A DNA stretch of 32,944 nucleotides from an uncultured Clostridia bacterium (GTDB taxonomy: Bacteria > Bacillota > Clostridia > Christensenellales > Borkfalkiaceae), in assembly GCA_947088135.1 (NCBI GenBank), contig CAMUFJ010000020.1:1-32944 (forward strand), given 5' to 3'. Positions 6,589 through 15,500 of this stretch are shown here, piece after piece. Positions within the stretch are counted from its first letter, which is position 1; each line of letters starts with the position of its first letter. The notes below the pieces were generated by a model. That model ran no database searches, was not told the DNA's origin, and saw only the letters and a list, made by a program, of their open reading frames with translations. A program made the translations under genes and the position numbers.

Positions 6589-7665
6589 ATGAAAATAAAA
6601 TCGAAAAAAGTAAGTGTTCTTTTAGCTATCGCAGCTTCCGCAACGTTTTGTTTTGCGCTTTGCGGAAATGCAAAAAGTCCGACATCGGCGAAAGCGGCAG
6701 TTGTTGAGGACGTAACGGAAGAAATTTCCGCAGCGGAAACAATTCCCGAACAAGAGGTCGCACAAGAAGAGGGAATTGTTGCCTATGCAACGCATCAGTT
6801 ACAAGGGAACGGGCAATTCGGCGACCCTTACTTGATTTACGATAGGGAAGATTTGGAGGACATTCGTAACTATACACAAACAAATAACGGGCAAACAACA
6901 ATTCAAGGTGTATATGAGTTGCGCAATTCGATTGATTTATCGAGCAAAAATTGGATAGCGCCCTCTCATACTTTTGCGGGAACCTTTAATGGGAATGGTT
7001 ACGTAATCATTGGTATGAAAATACAAGTGTCAGGAGAAGGGAACTATGGATTGTTTGGAATTAACAAAGGAACAATTCAGAATTTAATATTTACAAATAT
7101 AAGTATTGTGGCTAGTGGTGCGGAGGACGCTTATAATGATGTCGGTCCGGCGGCGGGAGCTAATTATGGAATAATTGAAAATTGTCGGACAATGAATTCT
7201 ACGCTTGAAATGAAAGGGTATTACAATACTTGCCTTGGCGGTATAACGGGCTCGTTGTATTATTCCACGGTAAAAAATTGTACAGTTGATAGCAATGTGA
7301 CTTTTTTAGGCTCCGGCAAAATGGGTGGGATTGCGGGTTGTGCCTCGAATTCCGACATTAGACAATGTACGAATAGTGCGAATATTAACTATTATCATAA
7401 ACGAGGACAAGACGGCTGTATCGGCGGAATCGTCGGAAAAATTCAGTTTGGTTCAACTGTTTCTGATTGCCGCTATTTAAGCGGAACAATAAAAAATTCA
7501 GGGAAAGATATATTTTCACATCCGGATCCGTACATGGGAAGAATTATTGGATATATGGGTGCAGGTTGTGCATATAAAGCACACGCAAACGGAACGGGGA
7601 ATGGTACGGTTGTTCCCACAGGAAATAATACGAATGGGGACGAGCCTATTGGGCATTCCGAGTGA
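6589..7665 (+). CDS. Secreted GLUG-motif beta-helix-like protein
   Basis: A 358-residue predicted exported protein. Residues 1-36 form a signal peptide: basic MKIKSKK, a hydrophobic core, and a likely cleavage after the Ala-Lys-Ala near 34-36; a Cys at the end of the core is not in a good lipobox. An acidic linker follows. From about residue 75 there are repeated Gly-rich segments of the GLUG/beta-helix kind: FAGTFNGNGYVIIGMKI, GNYGLFGINKGTIQNLIFTNI, LGGITGSLYYSTVKNCTV, KMGGIAGCASNSDIRQCTN and IGGIVGKIQFGSTVSDCRY. GLUG repeats are known from bacterial surface proteins, including some M26 IgA-peptidase-associated ones. No sorting signal or catalytic domain is visible. It is followed after 36 bp by two ABC transporters, probably in one operon. 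Binding or adhesion is a guess. Confidence 0.82.
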   Translation: MKIKSKKVSVLLAIAASATFCFALCGNAKSPTSAKAAVVEDVTEEISAAETIPEQEVAQEEGIVAYATHQLQGNGQFGDPYLIYDREDLEDIRNYTQTNNGQTTIQGVYELRNSIDLSSKNWIAPSHTFAGTFNGNGYVIIGMKIQVSGEGNYGLFGINKGTIQNLIFTNISIVASGAEDAYNDVGPAAGANYGIIENCRTMNSTLEMKGYYNTCLGGITGSLYYSTVKNCTVDSNVTFLGSGKMGGIAGCASNSDIRQCTNSANINYYHKRGQDGCIGGIVGKIQFGSTVSDCRYLSGTIKNSGKDIFSHPDPYMGRIIGYMGAGCAYKAHANGTGNGTVVPTGNNTNGDEPIGHSE

Positions 7666-7701
7666 TGCTTTTGATATTGTTTCGGGTCGAAGAGGGGAAA
7701 T

Positions 7702-9783
7702 ATGTTTGAACTTAAAAACCTAATAAAGAGCTTTATCGACAAAAATACGCGGGTCGATGCGCTGAGGGGAATTAGCTATACCTTTCCCGAGCGCGGACTT
7801 GTGTTTTTGGTGGGCAGAAGCGGCTGCGGGAAAAGCACTCTCCTCAATTTATTAGGCGGATTAGATACGCCCACCGAGGGCGAGGTGTTGTTTTGCGGAA
7901 AGAGCCTTTCGGCTCTTTCCGCAAAAGATTTAAACGAGTACCGCGCGAACCATGTAGGCTTTGTATTTCAGGAAAGCAATTTATTTCCCGCGCTCACGGT
8001 AAAGCAAAACGTTCTTTTCGGCGGAGAAGCGGACTGCTTAGAAATTTTAAAACGGCTGGGAATAAAGGAGCTTCAAGACCGCAAAATCAATGAGCTTTCG
8101 GGCGGACAGCTGCAACGGGTTGCGATTGCGCGCGCGCTCGTGAAAAATGCCGAAGTCCTGCTTGCGGACGAGCCGACGGGCTCCCTCGACGAAAAGACGG
8201 GCGAAGAAATTTTTGCGATTTTAAAGGAGATTTCCAAGGGAAAGCTCGTGATTGCCGTAACGCACGACAGAGAACGTGCGGAGCGGTACGGCGATAGGGT
8301 ATTGCCGTTACGGGACGGCAGGTTGGAAGAGGGAAACGACGAAGCCCTGCGCGGGCGCGGGGGGATTGAGGGGGGTGCAGATCATAACCATTCTACCCCC
8401 TGCGTCCCCCGCCAAGGGCAGGGAACCGTGTCGCCCTTCGCGGGCTCGGAGGTATTCAGTAAAGGGGTTCAGAATGACGGGAAAAAAGCGCCGTTTCCCT
8501 ATGCGCTGAAAACAGGCATTTCCTTTGTTTTCGGCAAAAAGCTGCGTGCGGTGTTTGCAATTCTTTTCTCCGTGCTTTCCTTTTTGTGTTTTACGGTGAT
8601 TTTTACCTGTACGGCAACGGAAGAGGCAACGATTTACGGGCATTATTTTGAAAAGCATATCGACGAATATCCCTATATTTGTGTGATGAAACCGAATGGG
8701 TCGCGAGCCGAAACGGAGCAGGCGCTAAACGGAGCGGACTACGTTTGGTATCGGCAAGGGCAAATTTATGCAAAGGATTTGGCGCAGGCGGAGCACTTTT
8801 CTTTTTTTCCGCAGACAAAGACGGTTCCGCTCGAAGCGGACGTGTTTTATTTGAACGTAGGTCCTTTTGCACAGCGAAATCCCACCGAGCCGAAGGATGA
8901 GCCGCTTTGCTCCTATGCAACAATAGACGTACGCGACCCTGTGCTCGGCATTACGGTAACGGAAAAAGTTTACGACGCCGTAATCATGAACGGAGCGGAA
9001 GTCCCCTTCAAGGACAGCGGACTTACCGTGGAGCAATGCGTAGGACTGCCCGTGAAGCTGTATTCTGAATTTTTAATAGGAGGGATGCAGACGGACGAGG
9101 TGCCCGTTTACCGCTTCGGCGGACTTGTCAAGAGCGATTGGTACAATCCGTACGAAATATATGCGAATTGTGTAAAATACGTATTCCATACCGATGCCGT
9201 TGCTTATGTCGAAGGCGCGATCGTATTGACGAAGTCGGTGTCGAATTTGACGGAGCTGTTTTCAGACGCGCCGATAGGAAGCGATTCATTATTGGAGCTT
9301 TTCGACGTAGACGGCAGAATGGAAACGAAATTGACGCGCGAGTGTTGGTTTGCCGTCAAGGCGGTTGAAAAAGCCGAAGTTTATACGGGGATCGCCGCAG
9401 GGGTCATCGGGATCGTCTATTTCGTGTTGGTGCTGAATGTTGTTACCGTGTCCGTGCGGGGCAACCGCAGGCAGGTTGCGCTCATGCGCGCCCTCGGGGT
9501 TCCGCAGGGGGAAATCGCACTTACCTATTTGTTCGGAATTTTACTGTTTATCCTGCCCGCATTGCTGTTTTCGTTTATCGTTGCCGAGCCGATCTGTCTG
9601 ATCTTTAATGCGCTTCTCGGTGTAACGCATCGCGGACACGTGGTGCAAATCGTTATGCTGAACGCGAAAACATTCCTTTTGCCCATTGCGATTGCGGCGG
9701 GTGTGTGCGGGCTCGTTTTCCTCATTATGGTGCTCATGCTCGGAAAATTCAATCTTGCGGAGGCGGTAAGGCAAGAGAGATGA
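7702..9783 (+). CDS. ABC transporter, fused ATPase and FtsX-type permease (MacB-like)
   Basis: A 693-residue half-transporter. The N-terminal ATPase has Walker A GRSGCGKST (38-46), Q-loop FVFQES, signature LSGGQ (132-136), Walker B VLLADEP (152-158) and switch His188. A permease follows: TM1 about 281-303, a large extracytoplasmic region (about 305-560), and three C-terminal membrane segments with the conserved cytoplasmic RQVALMRALGVPQGEI between the first two, as in FtsX/MacB proteins. Family members move or sense peptides, lipids or antimicrobials; the substrate is unknown. Between ATPase and TM1 lies a Gly/Ser/Pro-rich stretch (about residues 216-261) that looks like a translated intergenic repeat. 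The 3' end overlaps the next ABC gene by ATGA, so the two are likely translationally coupled and may form a heterodimer. Confidence 0.93.
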   Translation: MFELKNLIKSFIDKNTRVDALRGISYTFPERGLVFLVGRSGCGKSTLLNLLGGLDTPTEGEVLFCGKSLSALSAKDLNEYRANHVGFVFQESNLFPALTVKQNVLFGGEADCLEILKRLGIKELQDRKINELSGGQLQRVAIARALVKNAEVLLADEPTGSLDEKTGEEIFAILKEISKGKLVIAVTHDRERAERYGDRVLPLRDGRLEEGNDEALRGRGGIEGGADHNHSTPCVPRQGQGTVSPFAGSEVFSKGVQNDGKKAPFPYALKTGISFVFGKKLRAVFAILFSVLSFLCFTVIFTCTATEEATIYGHYFEKHIDEYPYICVMKPNGSRAETEQALNGADYVWYRQGQIYAKDLAQAEHFSFFPQTKTVPLEADVFYLNVGPFAQRNPTEPKDEPLCSYATIDVRDPVLGITVTEKVYDAVIMNGAEVPFKDSGLTVEQCVGLPVKLYSEFLIGGMQTDEVPVYRFGGLVKSDWYNPYEIYANCVKYVFHTDAVAYVEGAIVLTKSVSNLTELFSDAPIGSDSLLELFDVDGRMETKLTRECWFAVKAVEKAEVYTGIAAGVIGIVYFVLVLNVVTVSVRGNRRQVALMRALGVPQGEIALTYLFGILLFILPALLFSFIVAEPICLIFNALLGVTHRGHVVQIVMLNAKTFLLPIAIAAGVCGLVFLIMVLMLGKFNLAEAVRQER
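8352..8480. repeat. In-frame palindromic repeat-like insertion inside the ABC transporter gene
   Basis: This G/C-tract-rich, hairpin-prone stretch includes GGGGGT pairing with ACCCCC (about 8370-8400) and CCCTGC / GCAGGG (8398-8403 / 8418-8423). It ends with TCAGAATGACGG (8469-8480), the exact reverse complement of the intergenic CCGTCATTCTGA at 3489-3500. It encodes a low-complexity linker. The paralogue downstream has a linker about 25 residues shorter between the switch His and TM1. An in-frame insertion of a dispersed intergenic repeat is the simplest reading, comparable to Rickettsia palindromic elements (inference); the exact ends are uncertain. Confidence 0.6.
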
Positions 9784-11582
9784 TCACGCTGAAAAATGTT
9801 TCGAAAACTTACTATACAAAAGCCGAAGAGATTTACGCGCTGAAAAACGTTTCGCTCGAATTGCCTTCGCGCGGGCTTGTGTTTCTCGTGGGTAGGAGCG
9901 GGAGCGGAAAAACAACCCTTTTAAACCTTTTGGGCGGGCTGGACAGCCCCACCTCGGGGGAAATAGTGCGCGCGGACGGGGGCGAAGATTGCGGGTTTGT
10001 CTTTCAGGACATCGGGCTGTTTCCCTTTCTTACGGTGGAAGAGAACCTCGCGCTTGCGTCGGGGTATTCGAACGGCGTGCTTTCTCACGGCGAAGTTTTA
10101 AAGACGGTGGGCATGGAGGGCTTTGCTCTGCGGAAGGTGCGCCTTCTTTCGGGCGGGGAACAGCAGCGCGTTGCCGTTGCCCGTGCCTTAGTGAAAAATC
10201 CGCGCTTGCTCCTTGCCGACGAACCGACAGGCGCGCTCGACGACGAAAACGCCTCTGCCGTATTCGAAACGCTCGTGCGGGTGGCGGAGCAAAAGCTTGT
10301 TGTAGTGGTGACGCACGATTTGGAGAGTGCGGAGAAATATGCCGATATTCTCTATGAGATTTCGGGCGGCACCGTGAAGGAGGTATTCCGCAAAGATTTT
10401 TCCGTAAATTGCGGAGAAAACGATCAAAATCAGATTTGCGTTTGTCGAAAGGGAATTTGGCGGGAGGAGTGCAAATTCACCTTACGCCTTGTCGGCGCGT
10501 CTAAACTCAGGAGCGGGCTATTCGTGCTTTTGCTTATTCTGCTCGTTTCCGTTTTGCTGTTTACTGTGACATTATTCGGCACAACGGGGAGCAAGGTCTT
10601 TTGGCGGTACACGGAAGAAAAAAAGATCGAATACGTGACGCTGGAAACATCGGGCAATAGAATGTTTTCAAAGGCGGAAATTGCCCAAACGGAGGGTGCG
10701 GACTGCTACTATTCGAGCTTTACGGGAATTAACGTCCGCCAAAACTTTTGCGTTGCCGAGCGGATCGAAGGGCTTTTTATGCCAGAAGAAGGAGATTTCG
10801 GCGTAGCGATTTCCGTGCTCCGCAGAAATCAGACGACGGGCGAATATGAGGGGGCGGAAATCGGCGATACCGTAACGCTGAACGGGTGTTCGTTCGCGGT
10901 AAGCGGTACCGTGAAGCGGGAAAATCTGCCCATCTATTTTCAGCAATCAAGCATTTTGACGAACTATATCGTAAACGCTTCGGCGTATCGCGAGGCGGGA
11001 CTTTTTTTGTCCGATTTCAAGAGAATCACCCTTCGTATCAATACGGAGATGAAAGAAAATTTATTTGCGTTGCTCGAAGGCGAGGAGGGAGTAAGGGTTG
11101 TTGCAGCGGGCAATGCGGAGATTTACGACGAAATTTTGCCAGACGTAATTTTTCAGCTATGCAGCGATTTTTTGGCAATCCACACCGTTGCGATTCTCGT
11201 TTGCGTGTTGTTGGGTGTGGCAACGATGCTGATTTTGGCTTGGTTCGCGAGCGGGTATGTTTCCGATAACCGCCGAATTATCGGTATTTTGAAATCGCTC
11301 GGTGCCCAAAACGGGCATATTGCTGTTGTATTTTGCTTTTTATTTCTCCTGCTCTTTGTTGTATCGCTCGCGCTCGGTCTTGCCGTGTGTGCGGGGGCGA
11401 TCGCGATCGTCAATGCCGAATGTATTGCAAGCACGGGAATGCCGCCCTTTGACCTGCTTTCCATGAACTTGTATTTTGTGCCCGCAATTCTTCTCCTGTC
11501 GGTCGCGTATTGCGCCAGCGTTTTGCTTCCGCTATTGCGCATCCGCAGAGTACAAATCAACGAGCTTATGCGAACACTTTAA
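9780..11582 (+). CDS. ABC transporter, fused ATPase and FtsX-type permease, second paralogue
   Basis: 600 residues. The ATPase domain has Walker A GRSGSGKTT (38-46), FVFQDIGLFPFLTVEEN (Q-loop), signature LSGGE (123-127), Walker B LLLADEP (143-149) and switch His179. TM1 is about 245-265, an extracytoplasmic domain follows, then three C-terminal membrane helices with YVSDNRRIIGILKSLGAQNG as the FtsX cytoplasmic loop. It is paralogous to the preceding gene (shared RGLVFLVGRSG.GK.TLLNLLGGLD) but lacks the repeat-derived linker. ATG 9780 overlaps the previous TGA (ATGA), indicating translational coupling and joint assembly. An upstream in-frame extension lies within the preceding gene and is not expected to be used. 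Substrate unknown; the secreted GLUG protein at 6589 is a possible partner. Confidence 0.93.
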   Translation: MITLKNVSKTYYTKAEEIYALKNVSLELPSRGLVFLVGRSGSGKTTLLNLLGGLDSPTSGEIVRADGGEDCGFVFQDIGLFPFLTVEENLALASGYSNGVLSHGEVLKTVGMEGFALRKVRLLSGGEQQRVAVARALVKNPRLLLADEPTGALDDENASAVFETLVRVAEQKLVVVVTHDLESAEKYADILYEISGGTVKEVFRKDFSVNCGENDQNQICVCRKGIWREECKFTLRLVGASKLRSGLFVLLLILLVSVLLFTVTLFGTTGSKVFWRYTEEKKIEYVTLETSGNRMFSKAEIAQTEGADCYYSSFTGINVRQNFCVAERIEGLFMPEEGDFGVAISVLRRNQTTGEYEGAEIGDTVTLNGCSFAVSGTVKRENLPIYFQQSSILTNYIVNASAYREAGLFLSDFKRITLRINTEMKENLFALLEGEEGVRVVAAGNAEIYDEILPDVIFQLCSDFLAIHTVAILVCVLLGVATMLILAWFASGYVSDNRRIIGILKSLGAQNGHIAVVFCFLFLLLFVVSLALGLAVCAGAIAIVNAECIASTGMPPFDLLSMNLYFVPAILLLSVAYCASVLLPLLRIRRVQINELMRTL

Positions 11583-11655
11583 AACAGGATTTTTGAAATT
11601 TAATGATGGTGCAGGACGGCAGCCCTGCGCATTCCACCGAAAACGGGAGAAAGCT

Positions 11656-12339
11656 ATGCTTTTTATTACGGGCGACACCCATAGAACGGAATTAGAATCT
11701 TTACGGGCGTTTTGCGCCGAGCGCCCCGAACTCACCAAGGACGATTACGTGATCATTGCGGGCGATTTCAGTGGGGTTTGGGCGGAGGATACCCTCGAAG
11801 AGGATTTGAAACGATTTTCCGACTTACCGTTTACCGTGCTGTTTATCGACGGCAATCACGAAAATTTTAATCTCTTAAACGCTTACCCCGTGGAAGAATG
11901 GCAGGGCGGAACAGTTCATAAAATCAAGCCCGATATTATCCATTTGATGCGCGGGCAGGTGTTTACGATCGCGGGGCGGAAAATTTTCACCTTCGGCGGG
12001 GCGGATACCATTATCAAAGACCGCCTCGTTGAAAACGTAAGTTGGTGGCGGGGGGAGTTCCCCACGGAAGCCGAATTTCAGGAGGGCATTGAAAATTTGC
12101 GCAAACACAATAACGCGGTCGATTTCGTCGTAACGCATTCCTGCGGGGCGCGGGCGTTGCAATTCCCCGCCGTGCAGGCGATTCCGGGGCTTTGGAAGGA
12201 GTACAAAGAAACCAAAATGCTCACGCATTTCGAGCAGACGGTTTCGTTTCGGCATTGGTATTTCGGGCATTTTCATATCGACGCGGAGCTAAGCGAAAGT
12301 TATACCGCGCTCTATCATGCCGTGAAACGGCTTGCATAA
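11656..12339 (+). CDS. Calcineurin-like metallophosphoesterase
   Basis: A 227-residue cytosolic phosphoesterase with the full two-metal motif set: GDTH (Asp7, His9), AGDFSG (Asp37), DGNHEN (Asn67, His68), FVVTHSCG, and C-terminal YFGHFH. Family members hydrolyse phosphodiesters or phosphomonoesters; the substrate cannot be predicted. ATG 11656 was chosen from GGGAGAAAG just upstream and the family N-terminus; the frame is open upstream into the ABC gene. It lies 73 bp after the second ABC gene with no terminator between, so it may be read through from that operon. A strong hairpin terminator follows. Confidence 0.92.
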   Translation: MLFITGDTHRTELESLRAFCAERPELTKDDYVIIAGDFSGVWAEDTLEEDLKRFSDLPFTVLFIDGNHENFNLLNAYPVEEWQGGTVHKIKPDIIHLMRGQVFTIAGRKIFTFGGADTIIKDRLVENVSWWRGEFPTEAEFQEGIENLRKHNNAVDFVVTHSCGARALQFPAVQAIPGLWKEYKETKMLTHFEQTVSFRHWYFGHFHIDAELSESYTALYHAVKRLA

Positions 12340-12356
12340 ATAAATTACATAAAAGT

Positions 12357-12379
12357 GCAGGGCGAAAGCCCTGCGTTTT
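12357..12379 (+). terminator. Rho-independent terminator (repeat copy 1)
   Basis: GCAGGGC-GAAA-GCCCTGC followed by GTTTTC. The same hairpin core recurs at 17150 and 18888, after each Rhs-immunity pair. This copy ends the ABC-phosphoesterase region. Confidence 0.88.
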
Positions 12380-12458
12380 CTTATAGGTAAAAATGCAAAA
12401 ATTTGTTTGGTTTTTTAAAAATTTCCTGTCATAAAGCGGTCGTTTATGCAAAAACCCG

Positions 12459-12467
12459 TGTTACAAT
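12459..12467 (+). promoter_or_regulatory. Extended -10 promoter of the full-length rhs gene
   Basis: TGTTACAAT (TGn plus TACAAT, -10 at 12462-12467) with no convincing -35 at the right distance. It is about 36 bp upstream of the rhs start, which has AAGGAG at 12492-12497. Of moderate strength compared with the consensus promoters in the rest of the window. Confidence 0.5.
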
Positions 12468-12503
12468 GAAAGTGAACCCATATTCGGGGAAAAGGAGATT
12501 TTT

Positions 12504-15500
12504 ATGAATGATCAAACCAAAGAAAGCAAGACGGCAATGGAAACGGAGCAGGCGCGGGCAACGGTAGATTTAACCAATATCCGCGAGCATGATCACAAGC
12601 ATTCGATAATCGGAGGGAAGTGTCTTCAATTTGAATGCGGCGAAGCAAATGCTTCGGTAGATTTATATACGGGGCGACTGTTGTTTAGCCTTCCGCTTTT
12701 CCGCAACCAAGATACGCTTCCTGTTTCTCTTATTTACAACAGCCTTTATTATGATGCGGTGCAAAAGGGAAATCGAATCGGGCTGGGTATGGGATTAAGC
12801 ATTCAAGGAGGACTGATTTATTATAACGATGAACGCGCTTTTATCGATGGTGCGGGGATTGCCGAGTATTTCGATTATGCTTTGCCCAGAGAGGCAAACG
12901 GAACGAGCGCATACGAGGACACTGCAAAAACACGTAAATTCAAAATTTATGAAAAATCAGGCGATGTGGCTTCAAAAACAGGAAAGTATGTATCAAACGG
13001 TACGAAATTAACTTTTCCGAACAGTGAATATCTCTATACGGACGGCGTTAGCGAATCGTATATCGGTACCTATCACAAAATGTGCGGTGCTGACGATGAA
13101 TTAACCGAGTTGAGATACGAGTACAGCGACGGTTCCGGTTTGGAAAAGCAACTGCTGGAAGTTAAAAATGGAGATACAACGGTTATTTCGTTGACTTATA
13201 ATAGCACCAAGTTGGTAAAATCCATTACTAAAGGAACGGAAACGGTAAACTTTACGTATTCCCGCGGGTATTTGCAAACGGTGCAGAGAGTGGACGGCGG
13301 GGTAAGCACGATCCTTTTGACTTGCACTTACGACACAAACGGCAACTTGATTCAAGCGGAATCTTTCGGGAATATTTTGCGCTTTACGCACAGCGGCGGA
13401 AAAGTGACGAGTGTGGAAGAGCGCTCCCGTTACATTAAGATAGGTGCAACTACCGTGACCAACGATCTGATCGGGAATAAGTGGAATATTAACCGTATCA
13501 ACGGCAGTTGGACGCGCGTGACCGATAAAAACAAACTGATTACCGATTACTTTTTCGGAGAGGGCGGCAAGTTGATCGCCGAGTCGGTTGCGCAAAATTC
13601 TTTGATAGAGCCCTATAAAATTGTGCGCGGGAACATGAATTTTTCGCAAGCAGAGCGCTTTTCGGGGGAGGTGACGATTGGTGGTGATTCCAAGACGGTT
13701 ATGAGGGAGCGTATTCACAGCTGTCAAGCAACCCTGAAAGCGACGGACGTTGCATATACCTATGCCGACGCCGTAAATTTCGATATGAGGCAAAATACTA
13801 CGGGGACTAAAATTTTCGGTTCGCATAACGTTTCGGGAAGCGATTTGTACGTCTTTACCTGTTGGGTAAAAGTAGCGTCTTGTTTGGATAACTTCGTGAA
13901 ATTTACAGACGGCGAAGCGCGAAACGTCGGTTCGGACACTTTCTTCGGCGTCCGCGCCCAGTGGTTTTCCTCGAAAGCGGGCGGCACAAAGTCGTTGTAT
14001 GTGCCTTTAAATGCCGAAATCGGTGGGTGGCAATTTGTTGCAGTGCCCTTCCGCAGTTTAAACGATCAATCTGCGAGAGTCGATTGGTTTATGGATTTTG
14101 CAAATAATTCGGGTAAGGTGGATATTAAATTCCCCGCAATTTACAAAACGCACGGGAATTGGCAGGTAAGCTTGGATAAAGATTATTCCATTACCTATGG
14201 GAATAAGAAGAACGAGGTTTCGCTGTTCAATATCAACGGATTTACGGCAAAGAAAGTTTTGCGCGAAAATTTCACGAACACCGTACTGAAAACTTATACG
14301 ACGGAATATACGGCTATAAGTGAGTATCGTCTTTTAAACGATACGGATTACAGCGGGGTGAAAACTACCTATTCGTATGACAGCCGCGGGCGCGTTACGG
14401 GCAAGACGATGAGCAAGTCCACTTTAAGCTCGCATTCCGATTGGGACTATACGCCCGACAACAGCGGGCGCATTGCAAGCGAGTTGACGGCAGGCGGTTT
14501 AACAAAATACACCTACAACGCCTATGGCGATCCCCTGACGGTAAAAACGCCTAAGGGCGACGGCGCTACCTATACCTACGACAATCGCGGGCGGCTTAAA
14601 ACGGTAACTTCCACCAAGCTTACGTCTAACACGCAATCGATCGACTATAACTGCGAAATGCCCGTGAAATATACGTGCAATACGAAAACGTATGAAATGA
14701 CCTACGACGGCTTCGGACGCATTTTGGAAGTCAAGGAAAACGGAAGCGTCAAAAAATCCGTCGTTTACAAAGATTTCGGCACCGGCTTAGACGGCGTATC
14801 GGGCGCGACGAATTCCGTAACCGTAACGTTTGCAAACGGATTTAAAACGGCGTCCTATACCGACAAGTACGGGCAACTGATCCGTGTCAATGAAAACGGT
14901 TCTTCCGTAAGCGAATTGTCCTATGACGCTTCGGGAAATTTAACGAAGAGTATTGACAATATAGTGAATTCGGTGTATACTTATACTTACCAAAACGGAA
15001 TGCCGCATACCGTAAAGGAAACGAGAAACGGGGTCGTACTGCTCACCACGGCGTATTCCACGAATGCAGACGGAGAAATCGACAGAGTAAATTTCGATTA
15101 CGGGCTTAAAAAAGACGAGTACACGCAGACCTTGGACGAATACGGGCGTTTGAAAGAGGAAACAACGCCGCTTGGGACGATGGAATATACGTATGACGCG
15201 CTTGGGCGGATCGAAAAACGCTCGGGATACGGGGATTTTACGAAGTATCAATATTTAAGCACGAGTACGGTGGGCGCAACCAATCTCCCGAGCAGAATAT
15301 CCTTTTCGGATATGAGCCGTTACGATATCACGTACGATAACAACGGCAACGTTACGAATATCGTTTCGGGAGATGGAAACGATAATATCACGTACGCATA
15401 CGATAACGTAGGGCGGCTGATTTCGGAAACGCGGAAGAACAAATATCACAATACCTTTGCATACGATATTAACGGAAACTTAACCGAAAAGAACGAATAT

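Noticed and set aside
11583..11655. Degenerate GCAGG...CCTGC hairpin as a terminator after the second ABC gene
   Set aside because: The stem is short and no T-run follows, so it is unlikely to stop transcription before the metallophosphoesterase gene.
12504..12600. Signal peptide or LXG/WXG-type export domain on the full-length Rhs protein
   Set aside because: The N-terminus is charged and polar with no hydrophobic core, and no LXG/WXG motif was recognised; the export route remains open.
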